7,788 bases of DNA from Pedobacter sp. Lineage in GTDB: Bacteria; Bacteroidota; Bacteroidia; Sphingobacteriales; Sphingobacteriaceae. The notes under the pieces are model-generated. The model had not been told where the DNA came from and did no database searches. It was given only the letters and a program-made list of their open reading frames with translations. The position numbers and the translations under genes were made by a program. Shown here piece after piece: positions 1 to 6,298 of the stretch (position 1 is its first letter; every line of letters starts with the position of its first letter). The stretch is from assembly GCA_028287885.1 (NCBI GenBank), contig JAQBOT010000266.1, positions 1-7,788 of the forward strand. The letters are read 5' to 3'.

Positions 1-1382
1 TAGTAGGAAGTATCGAACAAGGCCGAGTCGACTGTGGCTTTGTAGGTGAGGAATGCAGCAAGCGGGCTCAACACGATTATGGCAAGCCATATACCAATTG
101 CAGGTTCTAAATTCCCCTGGATGGCTGACTTTTCTGAAACGGTGGACACGATATGGTAGATAAGGAAAAAGATGACGGCCATAACAACAGGCAAGCCCAG
201 GCCTCCTTTTCTAATGATCGCACCAAGCGGTGCACCGATAAAGAACAGCAGGATACAGGAAGCTGCGAGTGTAAATTTACGCTGATATTCTATCTTAACC
301 TTAATCAGATTTCTTACCCTGTCTTCATGTTCTGCAACACGCACAGAAACCGACTGCTGAACGGCATTTGCAATATCAAAGGCACTTTTAACCACATCCA
401 AGCGCTTATCCTTCGGAATCGTATTCAGAATGGAACCTTTAATTACCTTAACTGGAATATTAATCTTCGTATATCCCTTGGTATAACTATTCTGTTTGTA
501 ATAACTTGAAAGATTGTTTTTGGCATATCGATCTACACTATCCAGTTCTTTTACCAGCGAGTCGCGCTTATGCACCAGGCCTTTTAAGTTTAACATGGCA
601 TTGTTGGACTTAAAACTGTTCTCGTCTGTCCTGCTCATCTTGAAACTTGAAAAGTCAAAGGGCACATCAGTTTGCTTGAAACGCATGCGGTATAATTCCT
701 GACGGGGATTTAAGAAACTGTTTTTGCCTGGCGCTTCCTGGTAACGTACACCGTCTTTTAGCTTCAACAGTAGAAAATTATTGTCGGGCGTTTTCTTCAT
801 GACACCTTCTTTTGCCAGAATGATGTTGGCTATGTTATTGGCCTGATTCTTTTGATAGATCATGATGCCCTGGAGGCGGCCATCATCCCATTTTTTTTCC
901 ACGCGGATTGAATAATCCGGTATACTGTTATTAAACACCCCTTCCTTAATTAGAAAAGAAAGCTTTTTATTACGCACATCCCAAAGCAGGGAACCATATT
1001 TAAGATTTGCCTTAGGCAACATGTATTCTGAAAAGACAAAAGATCCGGCAGCAAGCACGATGATGGCGAAAAACAAGGGCATCATGGCTTTTTGAAGGGA
1101 GATCCCTGCAGACTTGATCGCTACGAGTTCATAGTTCTCCCCAAGCGTTCCGAAGGTCATAATTGACGAAAGTAAAACCGCCAGAGGAAGTGCCATGGAG
1201 ACATTTGATGCCGAAGCATAGAACATGAGTTCCAAAATCACATACCATTCAAAGCCTTTGCCGATCAAGTCATCTACATACTTGAACAGAAAAAACATGA
1301 GCAGAATGAACATCACCACGAAAAAAGTGACTACAAACGGCCGTATAAAGGCATTAAGTAAAAGGATATGAATCTTTTTCAA
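1..1382 (-). CDS. LptF/LptG-family lipopolysaccharide export permease (C-terminal end cut by window edge)
   Basis: Inner-membrane permease of the LptB2FG ABC transporter, which extracts lipopolysaccharide from the inner membrane and passes it to the periplasmic Lpt bridge (family knowledge). The visible 460 codons are open throughout. N-terminal membrane segments lie at about residues 13-33 and 63-83, and a third at about 101-118. The conserved cytoplasmic coupling segment GENYELVAIKSAGIS is at 81-95. A hydrophilic periplasmic region (about 120-365) follows, then membrane segments at about 372-390, 397-416 and 429-448, with the typical IGAPLGAIIRKGG at 382-394. The reading frame has no ATG near its beginning; the first in-frame ATG falls inside the first membrane segment (residue 24). 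I therefore chose the TTG at 1382-1380, giving (M)KKIHILLLNAFIRPF, the usual family N-terminus. The upstream START-like gene ends 27 bp before this start, in the same frame, so the two are probably co-transcribed. LptF versus LptG cannot be decided from sequence alone. Confidence 0.93.
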   Translation of the reverse strand, partial: MKKIHILLLNAFIRPFVVTFFVVMFILLMFFLFKYVDDLIGKGFEWYVILELMFYASASNVSMALPLAVLLSSIMTFGTLGENYELVAIKSAGISLQKAMMPLFFAIIVLAAGSFVFSEYMLPKANLKYGSLLWDVRNKKLSFLIKEGVFNNSIPDYSIRVEKKWDDGRLQGIMIYQKNQANNIANIILAKEGVMKKTPDNNFLLLKLKDGVRYQEAPGKNSFLNPRQELYRMRFKQTDVPFDFSSFKMSRTDENSFKSNNAMLNLKGLVHKRDSLVKELDSVDRYAKNNLSSYYKQNSYTKGYTKINIPVKVIKGSILNTIPKDKRLDVVKSAFDIANAVQQSVSVRVAEHEDRVRNLIKVKIEYQRKFTLAASCILLFFIGAPLGAIIRKGGLGLPVVMAVIFFLIYHIVSTVSEKSAIQGNLEPAIGIWLAIIVLSPLAAFLTYKATVDSALFDTSY

Positions 1383-1409
1383 GACACAAAGATAAGCAAA
1401 GAGGGTGAT

Positions 1410-1793
1410 CTATGCGCCAATCACGCTGTGCAAATAGGTAATTTGATTGTCCCAAATTTGGGTTCGCTCCTTGATTGTTTCGTCAGTCGCGAAATCTGTG
1501 ATTGACAAGGCTACATCGTTGGTCAGTTCATCCTGAACGATTTCCATTTCAAAGTAGCAATGGGGCTCGTCATCAAGCCATTTAAACTTCACCAAACGGT
1601 TTTCGCGTATACTTAACAGCTTCGCTTTCTGCACTTCGTCGTCCCAGGTAAAGGTGTAGACATGGTCGCGAAACATGACGTCGTCTGCAAACCATTGTGA
1701 CAATCCGTTGGGTTCACTTATAAAGCCAAATAGTATTCTGGGAGATGATTTCAGTTCGTATTCTAGAGTAAATTTCTTCTTTTCTGACACCAT
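1410..1793 (-). CDS. START/SRPBCC-like domain protein, 127 aa
   Basis: Small soluble protein of the START-like (AHSA1/SRPBCC) superfamily, a fold with a hydrophobic ligand cavity; the ligand and role of this bacteroidotal branch are unknown to me. The whole 127 residues form one domain. An N-terminal strand (KKFTLEYELKSSP, 6-18) is followed by a helix-containing segment (ILFGFISEPNGLSQWFADDV, 20-39), where S-x-P-x-x-L-x-x-W-F-A-D is the recognisable family pattern. A run of beta strands with TFTWDDEVQKAKLL and RLVKFKWLDDE follows, then a C-terminal helix (IWDNQITYLHSVIGA). There is no signal peptide or membrane segment. The ATG is preceded by a purine-rich AAAGGGGAA a few bases upstream, a better ribosome site than its neighbours have, which supports this start. 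It is probably the first gene of a two-gene transcript with the LptF/LptG permease. That pairing alone does not show a role in lipopolysaccharide export. Confidence 0.85.
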   Translation of the reverse strand: MVSEKKKFTLEYELKSSPRILFGFISEPNGLSQWFADDVMFRDHVYTFTWDDEVQKAKLLSIRENRLVKFKWLDDEPHCYFEMEIVQDELTNDVALSITDFATDETIKERTQIWDNQITYLHSVIGA

Positions 1794-1837
1794 GGTTCCC
1801 CTTTGTTTGCAATTAAATTGACTATTTTAAAGTATTG

Positions 1838-1883
1838 TTTCTAAAGAAAAGTAATTTTTTCTATATTTGCAACTCTTTAGAAA
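1838..1883. repeat. 10-bp inverted repeat around the tRNA-Met promoter
   Basis: TTTCTAAAGA (1838-1847) and its exact reverse complement TCTTTAGAAA (1874-1883) flank the -7 box, with a 26-bp spacer, in the divergent gap between the START-like gene and the tRNA. It could be an operator or simply chance in AT-rich DNA. The arms are seen directly; any function is inference. Confidence 0.35.
1862..1869 (+). promoter_or_regulatory. Candidate Bacteroidota -7 promoter box for tRNA-Met
   Basis: TATATTTG matches the TAnnTTTG consensus of the primary sigma factor in Bacteroidota and lies 25 bp upstream of the tRNA. That spacing would put transcription start near 1876, leaving a short 5' leader. The -33 element is poor: the nearest upstream TTG (1835-1837) is 24 bp from the box, longer than the usual spacing of about 19-21. 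Confidence 0.5.
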
Positions 1884-1894
1884 ATAAGAATGAC

Positions 1895-1968
1895 GGCGGG
1901 GTAGCTCAGATGGTTAGAGCGCAGGATTCATAACCCTGAGGTCGGCAGTTCGATCCTGCTCCCCGCTA
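1895..1968 (+). tRNA. tRNA-Met (anticodon CAT), elongator type
   Basis: A complete 74-nt cloverleaf can be folded by hand. The acceptor is GGCGGGG (1895-1901) against CCCCGCT (1961-1967), with a G1-U72 wobble and discriminator A at 1968. The D stem is GCTC/GAGC. The anticodon arm is CAGGA-TTCATAA-CCCTG with CAT at 1929-1931. The variable loop is AGGTC, and the T arm is GGCAG-TTCGATC-CTGCT. The CCA end is not encoded. The anticodon stem has an A31-C39 mismatch. The sequence lacks the initiator hallmarks (three G-C pairs in the anticodon stem, unpaired position 1-72), so the initiator is unlikely. CAT also occurs in tRNA-Ile2, whose C34 is modified to lysidine; I favour elongator Met but cannot exclude Ile2 by eye. 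Confidence 0.95.
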
Positions 1969-1976
1969 CTGGAACT

Positions 1977-2020
1977 AAAAAGAGGCACAATCAAGATTAA
2001 GCTTGATGTGCCTCTTTTTT
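1977..2020 (+). terminator. Strong hairpin terminator after tRNA-Met, possibly bidirectional
   Basis: AAAAAGAGGCACAATCAAG (1977-1995) pairs with CTTGATGTGCCTCTTTTTT (2002-2020) across a 6-base loop, with one bulged A. The stem is about 18 bp and ends in a run of T. It starts 9 bases after the tRNA. The A-run on the left arm gives a T-run on the other strand, so it could also stop minus-strand transcripts arriving from the decayed region at 2080. Confidence 0.88.
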
Positions 2021-2079
2021 CGTTTAAAAATTGCGCTTTAATTAGTTCGCGCTTGAGAAATGCATCGCAATAGTTAGCG

Positions 2080-2325
2080 CTACTTTTGGTTAAATCGCGG
2101 AGCTTCCCAAGTCACGTTTGGGGGTTTATTCACAATTTTTTGTATACTACCGTCAGAAGATTTTATAAAAGAGACCCTCCAAGTGCTTGTTTTCAAGAAC
2201 CAATCTGTTTTCAGAAATAGGCACCATTTCAAACTTAGGTACATCTGGTAATTGGAGGTATATCTTATCGCCATTCCGGATAACCGCCATCTTCCAATTT
2301 TCATTTCCGTAATAACCTAGCACTG
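2080..2325 (-). pseudogene. 5'-truncated, frameshifted remnant, possibly the C-terminal domain of a serine hydrolase
   Basis: Coding-like sequence is visible in two minus-strand frames. The first (2320 down to a TGA at 2155-2153) reads LGYYGNENWKMAVIRNGDKI and continues with YLQLPDVPKFEMVPISENRL and EGLFYK. The second takes over at an AAAA run (2164-2161) and reads SSDGSIQKIVNKPP to a TAG at 2082-2080. Joined, the pattern of a Y-x-G start, a GDKIYLQLP-x-x-PKFEMVPIS core and an F-x-K-x-x-DG-x-I turn resembles the small beta-barrel tail (DUF3471-like) that follows class C beta-lactamase-type serine hydrolases. That family assignment is tentative. The catalytic part, the start codon and any promoter are missing. 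The left end meets the oppositely oriented GH127 remnant near 2326-2340. The frameshift looks like one extra A in a homopolymer. Confidence 0.5.
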
Positions 2326-2338
2326 GCCCAATTTGGGC
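2326..2338. other. Junction of two oppositely oriented gene remnants, with a short palindrome
   Basis: GCCCAA-T-TTGGGC forms a 6-bp inverted repeat around one base. Recognisable minus-strand protein similarity begins just left of it and recognisable GH127 similarity just right of it (VRVPGWA from 2342). It therefore marks the approximate breakpoint of the deletion that joined the two remnants. The exact joint cannot be fixed without intact relatives. Confidence 0.4.
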
Positions 2339-2735
2339 AATGTACGAGTGCCGGGATGGGCCATCAATGGATTCATTGTAAAGATCAACGGGCTAGAACA
2401 AAAGGTAGAGGCTAATCCGGGAAGCTATCTTAAAATAACCACCAATGGAAAGACGGCGATGCTATAGAATTGAAAATGCCTTTTCAGTTTCATCTCGATG
2501 CGGTAATGGATCAGCAGAATATAGCAAGTCTGTTTTACGGACCAATATTGTTGGCAGTTCAGGAGCCTGAAGCGAGAAAGAATGGCGCAAAGTAACATTA
2601 GATGCTGAGTCAATAAGCAAGTCCATTAAAGGGGATCCAGAAAGGTTAGAATTCACTATCGGTGATGTGGCTTTCAAACCGTTCTATGAATACTATGGAA
2701 GGTATTCTGTTTACCTCGATTTTTTGCTGAAATAG
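2330..2735 (+). pseudogene. C-terminal remnant of a GH127 (DUF1680, beta-L-arabinofuranosidase-type) glycoside hydrolase, two frameshifts
   Basis: Three successive plus-strand frames give one continuous family-like C-terminus. Frame one reads VRVPGWAINGFIVKINGLEQ (2342-2401), then a PGSYLKITTNGKT segment to about 2455. Frame two reads DAIELKMPFQFHLDAVMDQQ (from 2458), then NIASLFYGPILLAVQEPEAR to about 2578. Frame three reads WRKVTLDAESISKSIKGDPE (from 2583), then FKPFYEYYGRYSVYLDFLLK to TAG at 2733-2735. LRVPGWA, the VNG-x-x-Q...PGSYL turn and LFYGPILLA are typical of the beta-sandwich end of GH127 proteins. Each frame change fits one lost base (near 2455 and near 2580). Only about 130 residues remain of a family usually over 600 residues long; the catalytic (alpha/alpha)6 barrel is absent. 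Intact members process plant arabinan-type glycans; this copy should be inactive. Confidence 0.82.
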
Positions 2736-2769
2736 TTCGGCAACAAAATACATTTCTTGAAAAAGCAAA

Positions 2770-3534
2770 CTATGCGGATAGAAGCCCGGCTCGATTTAAA
2801 TTGGCATATGACCGGGCCTCAACTACCTTACCAACAATGATTATTGCCGGATAACTTAGCCCAGCGCCACTTGCTGCGGACTCTAGATTGCTTGCCGAAC
2901 AAATTACTTGTTTTTGATGCGGCAGCGTTGCATGTTGGATGATCGCTGCTGGTATATCACCAAGGCCGGCTTCAACATAAGTCCTGGATATTTCGCTAAG
3001 CTTTTTCATGCCCATATATATAACGACTGTTGCCGAACTGCTGATCGCACACTTTAGGTCATTCGATAAGCTTCCATCCTTCTTTGTTCCGGTAATGATC
3101 CAAACACTTTCACTGATTCCCCGATGTGTTAAAGGAATATCAATGAAGCCTGCCCCTTGCATGCTGCTGATTCCAGGAATGTAATGACATCTAATTCCAC
3201 GTGCTTCTGCATAAATCATTTCTTCAAAGCCCCGCCCGAATATAAAAGGATCGCCACCTTTTAATCTAACAACAACCTGATGTACTTGTGCATACTCAAC
3301 TATAAGCTGATTGATCTCTTCTTGGGGCGTACAGCATCCGTAGGGTTGCTTGCCTACATATATCATTTCGCAACCATTTGGAGCAAGGCTTAATAAATCC
3401 TTATTGCTTAAGTTGTCATAAAGGATGACTTGAGCACGTTTTAAAACCTTTAATGCTTTTAAAGTTATTAATTCAGGATCACCAGGCCCACCTCCCATGA
3501 TATATACGCCATTTTCGATCAAATCTTGTCCCAT
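2770..3534 (-). CDS. cobA: Uroporphyrinogen-III C-methyltransferase (SUMT)
   Basis: Transfers two methyl groups from S-adenosylmethionine to C2 and C7 of uroporphyrinogen III, giving precorrin-2, the branch point to siroheme and cobalamin. The 254-residue protein is a full-length single-domain enzyme of the tetrapyrrole methylase family. Its landmarks, in order, are GGGPGDPE (14-21), TPQEEIN (69-75), VVRLKGGDPFIFGRG (88-102), PGISS (120-124), PLTHRG (134-139), TVVIYMGMKKL (169-179) and the SAM-site end PAIIIVGKVV (229-238). It lacks the dehydrogenase/ferrochelatase domain fused in CysG, so precorrin-2 oxidation and iron insertion must be done by another protein encoded elsewhere. It is divergent from nirB, whose product needs siroheme, which supports a siroheme-for-nitrite-reduction role over cobalamin synthesis. 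The ATG at 3534 gives the usual short N-terminus before the first strand. It ends 35 bp from the GH127 remnant, convergent with it. Confidence 0.96.
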   Translation of the reverse strand: MGQDLIENGVYIMGGGPGDPELITLKALKVLKRAQVILYDNLSNKDLLSLAPNGCEMIYVGKQPYGCCTPQEEINQLIVEYAQVHQVVVRLKGGDPFIFGRGFEEMIYAEARGIRCHYIPGISSMQGAGFIDIPLTHRGISESVWIITGTKKDGSLSNDLKCAISSSATVVIYMGMKKLSEISRTYVEAGLGDIPAAIIQHATLPHQKQVICSASNLESAASGAGLSYPAIIIVGKVVEARSYANLNRAGLLSA

Positions 3535-3603
3535 ATCCGTTGTTTAAGTATACAAAAACATAAAAGTCTACATTATTTATTATAAAAAAGACATAAAAAC
3601 AGA

Positions 3604-3667
3604 TAATAATCATACTTATATAAACTTTAATAGATATTTAATTAGATTTTTATATTAATAATCATAC
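3604..3667. repeat. 12-bp direct repeat TAATAATCATAC, two copies
   Basis: TAATAATCATAC occurs at 3604-3615 and again at 3656-3667. The two are 52 bp apart start to start, close to five helical turns, so both faces would be aligned on the DNA. The repeats sit roughly mid-way between the cobA and nirB starts. Low base complexity makes chance recurrence possible; the C-containing ATCATAC core makes it somewhat less trivial. Confidence 0.4.
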
Positions 3668-3724
3668 ATTTATATTTATAAGCCAAACATAACCGTACAA
3701 AATGAGGGTATATTCAAGTAATTA

Positions 3725-3734
3725 CAATTAATTG
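3725..3734. promoter_or_regulatory. Perfect palindrome CAATTAATTG upstream of nirB, candidate operator
   Basis: This 10-bp perfect palindrome is centred about 55 bp before the nirB ATG, a reasonable place for an operator overlapping a promoter. It does not match an FNR/CRP consensus well. In such AT-rich DNA it may be chance. Confidence 0.25.
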
Positions 3735-3784
3735 CCTGAAGAAATTATCAGTTTACCTAAATAACTCTACAAACTATAGCCATT

Positions 3785-6298
3785 ATGAGAGAAATACAGA
3801 TAATTGTCATAGGAAACGGAATGGTTGGTTACAAGTTTTGCGAAAAACTAAGATCAAAGTCCGATAAATTCAATTTAATAGTTTTCGGGGAGGAGCCTCG
3901 AAGAGCTTACGACCGGGTTCATTTGAGTGAATATTTCAATGGGAAAACGGCAGATGACCTATCTCTTTCTACAACTGACTGGTACAAGGAGCACAATATT
4001 ACTTTATATCTCAATAGACCTATTACTAGCATCAGTCGAGAAGAAAAACTGGTATTTGACGCAGAAGGACATAGCTACCGTTTCGATTACCTGGTATTTG
4101 CAACTGGTTCAGCAGCATTTGTGCCCAACATTCCAGGAATTGAGAAGGAAGGTGTTTTTGTTTATCGTACCATTGAAGATTTAGACCTGATCAGCGAGTA
4201 TGCAAAACGGGCGACAACGGCCTCCGTAATTGGCGGCGGGTTATTGGGTTTGGAAGCTGCGAAGGCGATAATTGATTTGGGTATCGAGCAAACAAGCATC
4301 ATCGAGTTTGCACCACGTTTGATGCCCAGGCAAATTGACGCCGCCGGAAGCGATATGTTAAAAGCAAAACTAGCCGAATTAGGACTGCAGATCTATCTAA
4401 ACAAGAACACAACTGCAATCGAAGGTAATACCGGCATTACGGGATTGAAGTTTAGTGATGATTCAAATCTGTCGACAGACATGCTTGTTATTTCTGCAGG
4501 TATAAAACCGAGAGATGAGTTGGCAAAAGCTTGTGGAATTGAAGTTGGCCCTCGAGGGGGGATCATCGTTAACGAAAAAATGCAGACCAATGATCCTGCA
4601 GTTTTTGCGATCGGCGAATGCGCACTCTATGATGGTATGATCTACGGCTTAATTGCACCTGGTTACGAAATGGCAGAAATACTAGCGAGTAACCTGTGCG
4701 AGGGAAATAAAGAGTTCCATGGATTTGATATGAGCACCAAACTGAAGCTGATCGGAATTGATGTGGCTAGCTTTGGCGATCACTTTATTGACGAACCCGA
4801 CTGCCGAACCATAATCTTCGAAAACAAGCATAAAGGAACTTACAAGCGTATTAACATTAGCAATGATGGCAAATACCTACTGGGAGGTATTTTAGTTGGA
4901 GATGCAACTGCTTATAACCTGCTTTTACAAACAGCAAACAACAAGATTGTTCTCCCTGCTGACCCAGAGGAACTCATACTAGGTTCCCGTGGAGCTGACC
5001 AGGAATCTTCTTCTGCAGGGATAACTGGGCTTCCAGACACAGCCTTGATTTGCAGTTGTGAGGGCGTTAGCAAAGGAGATATTTGCAATTCCATCGGAGA
5101 CGGGACCTGCGAGAATATCGATGATGTTAAAACATGTACAAAGGCTGGAACAGGTTGCGGCGGATGTATTCCAATGATAAAGGATCTCGTTAACTATACC
5201 TTAAAGGCACAAGGCAAGTATATCAAAAATGTAATATGTGAGCATTTCAATTACAGTCGCCAGGAGCTTTATGACCTTATACACATCCATAACCTTAAAA
5301 GTTATGATGAAGTATTGGACACGCTAGGTAAAGATGACGGTTGCGAAGTATGCAAACCCTTAGTGTCTTCCCTTTTGGCTAGTCTTTGGAATGAGATGAT
5401 TCTCAAGAAGGGCAACGACGCCGCGCAGGATAGTAACGACCGTTTTCTTGCAAATATCCAAAAGGGAGGCTCATACTCGGTGGTGCCACGGGTACCCGGA
5501 GGGGAAATTACACCAGAGAAATTGATTGTTATTGGAGAAGTTGCAAAAAAATACAACCTATATACCAAAATTACCGGAGGGCAGCGCATTGACATGTTCG
5601 GCGCACACTTGAATGATTTGCCAATTATATGGGAAGAACTCATAGCTGCCGGCTTCGAAAGCGGACATGCTTATGGGAAAGGCTTAAGAACAGTGAAAAG
5701 TTGCGTAGGAAGCACTTGGTGCAGGTTTGGACTTCACGACAGCGTGAGCTTTGCCATAAAAATTGAGGAACGATACCGGGGAATACGTGCACCACATAAA
5801 TTCAAATCTGCTGTAAGTGGCTGTATCCGCGAATGTGCGGAAGCACAAAGTAAAGATTTCGGCATTATAGCAACCGAAAAGGGCTGGAACCTCTACGTAT
5901 GTGGAAATGGCGGCAGCAAGCCGCAACATGCGTTGCTGCTTGCAATGGATCTTGACAGTGCAACCTGTATTAAATACATCGACAGATTCTTGATGTTCTA
6001 CATCAGGACGGCAGATCCACTGACCAGAACTGCCACCTGGCTTAATAAAATGGAAGGCGGCATTGATTACCTCAGAAACGTCATCATCAACGATAGCCTG
6101 GGTATGGCAGGCCAATGGGAAATGGAGTTAGAAAGTCTGGTTAAGAGCTATAAATGCGAATGGAAAGAAGCAGTAGAAAACCCGGCTATCAGAAAAAGAT
6201 TCTCCCACTTCGTGAACGCGCCGGAGGAGAAAGACCCAACAATCGAGTTTGTGGACATGCGTGGCCAGAAGCGAACAGCAGAATGGAAATCAGTCTAA
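3785..6298 (+). CDS. nirB: Assimilatory nitrite reductase [NAD(P)H], large subunit
   Basis: Cytoplasmic enzyme that reduces nitrite to ammonium with six electrons from NAD(P)H, working with NirD. The 837 residues match the family's full length. In order: an FAD- and NAD-binding disulfide-reductase-like module (about 4-290) with IGNGMVG (9-15), FATGSA (105-110), VIGGGLLGLEAA (148-159) and the FAD-contact segment VFAIGE (273-278); a BFD-type [2Fe-2S] domain with C423-x-C425 and C458-x-x-C461; a second, partial BFD-like segment (about 485-535) with C520-x-x-C523; a nitrite/sulfite reductase ferredoxin-like half domain (about 557-625, GGQRIDMFGAHL at 598-609); and the siroheme/[4Fe-4S] domain with ligands C640, C646, C680 and C684 in KSCVGSTWC and SGCIREC. 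All cofactor ligands are present, so it should be active. The ATG at 3785 puts the FAD glycine motif at the normal distance. It is the first gene of nirB-nirD-transporter, and its stop overlaps nirD. Siroheme would start from the divergent cobA. Confidence 0.98.
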   Translation: MREIQIIVIGNGMVGYKFCEKLRSKSDKFNLIVFGEEPRRAYDRVHLSEYFNGKTADDLSLSTTDWYKEHNITLYLNRPITSISREEKLVFDAEGHSYRFDYLVFATGSAAFVPNIPGIEKEGVFVYRTIEDLDLISEYAKRATTASVIGGGLLGLEAAKAIIDLGIEQTSIIEFAPRLMPRQIDAAGSDMLKAKLAELGLQIYLNKNTTAIEGNTGITGLKFSDDSNLSTDMLVISAGIKPRDELAKACGIEVGPRGGIIVNEKMQTNDPAVFAIGECALYDGMIYGLIAPGYEMAEILASNLCEGNKEFHGFDMSTKLKLIGIDVASFGDHFIDEPDCRTIIFENKHKGTYKRINISNDGKYLLGGILVGDATAYNLLLQTANNKIVLPADPEELILGSRGADQESSSAGITGLPDTALICSCEGVSKGDICNSIGDGTCENIDDVKTCTKAGTGCGGCIPMIKDLVNYTLKAQGKYIKNVICEHFNYSRQELYDLIHIHNLKSYDEVLDTLGKDDGCEVCKPLVSSLLASLWNEMILKKGNDAAQDSNDRFLANIQKGGSYSVVPRVPGGEITPEKLIVIGEVAKKYNLYTKITGGQRIDMFGAHLNDLPIIWEELIAAGFESGHAYGKGLRTVKSCVGSTWCRFGLHDSVSFAIKIEERYRGIRAPHKFKSAVSGCIRECAEAQSKDFGIIATEKGWNLYVCGNGGSKPQHALLLAMDLDSATCIKYIDRFLMFYIRTADPLTRTATWLNKMEGGIDYLRNVIINDSLGMAGQWEMELESLVKSYKCEWKEAVENPAIRKRFSHFVNAPEEKDPTIEFVDMRGQKRTAEWKSV

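Larger units (their letters stand above)
3535..3784. promoter_or_regulatory. Divergent AT-rich control region between cobA and nirB
   Basis: This 250-bp gap must carry the promoters of both the siroheme gene and the nitrite operon. I see no coding potential and no clean TAnnTTTG box with a well-spaced -33 element on either strand. The nearest plus-strand candidate is TATATTCA near 3710, with mismatches. Visible structure is a 12-bp direct repeat (3604-3615 and 3656-3667) and a perfect 10-bp palindrome CAATTAATTG (3725-3734), about 50 bp before the nirB start. Shared nitrogen- or nitrate-responsive control of both directions is plausible, but no known regulator site can be named. Confidence 0.6.

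Noticed and set aside
153..702. Two plus-strand open frames (153-509 and 514-702)
   Set aside because: They are antisense to the LptF/LptG coding sequence, which is continuous and clearly family-like on the minus strand; their own translations resemble nothing.
2425..2677. Minus-strand open frames of 62 and 71 residues
   Set aside because: They are antisense to the GH127 remnant, whose plus-strand reading gives recognisable family sequence in three joined frames.
2784..2817. GCCCGG...CCGGGC inverted repeat as a terminator between GH127 remnant and cobA
   Set aside because: It lies inside the cobA coding sequence, has a 22-base loop and no T-run.
3535..3784. FNR/CRP-type site or riboswitch in the cobA-nirB gap
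   Set aside because: No TTGAT-N4-ATCAA-like sequence and no structured GC-containing leader are visible; only AT-rich repeats.
3927..6115. Several other-frame ORFs inside nirB (for example 3927-4184, 5302-5643, 5684-6115)
   Set aside because: nirB is intact and full length with all cofactor motifs; these are shadows without family features.
6154..6282. Extended NirD start at 6154 (177 residues)
   Set aside because: The extra 43 residues lie wholly within the nirB 3' end in another frame, are rich in Arg, Glu and Gly, and do not match NirD.
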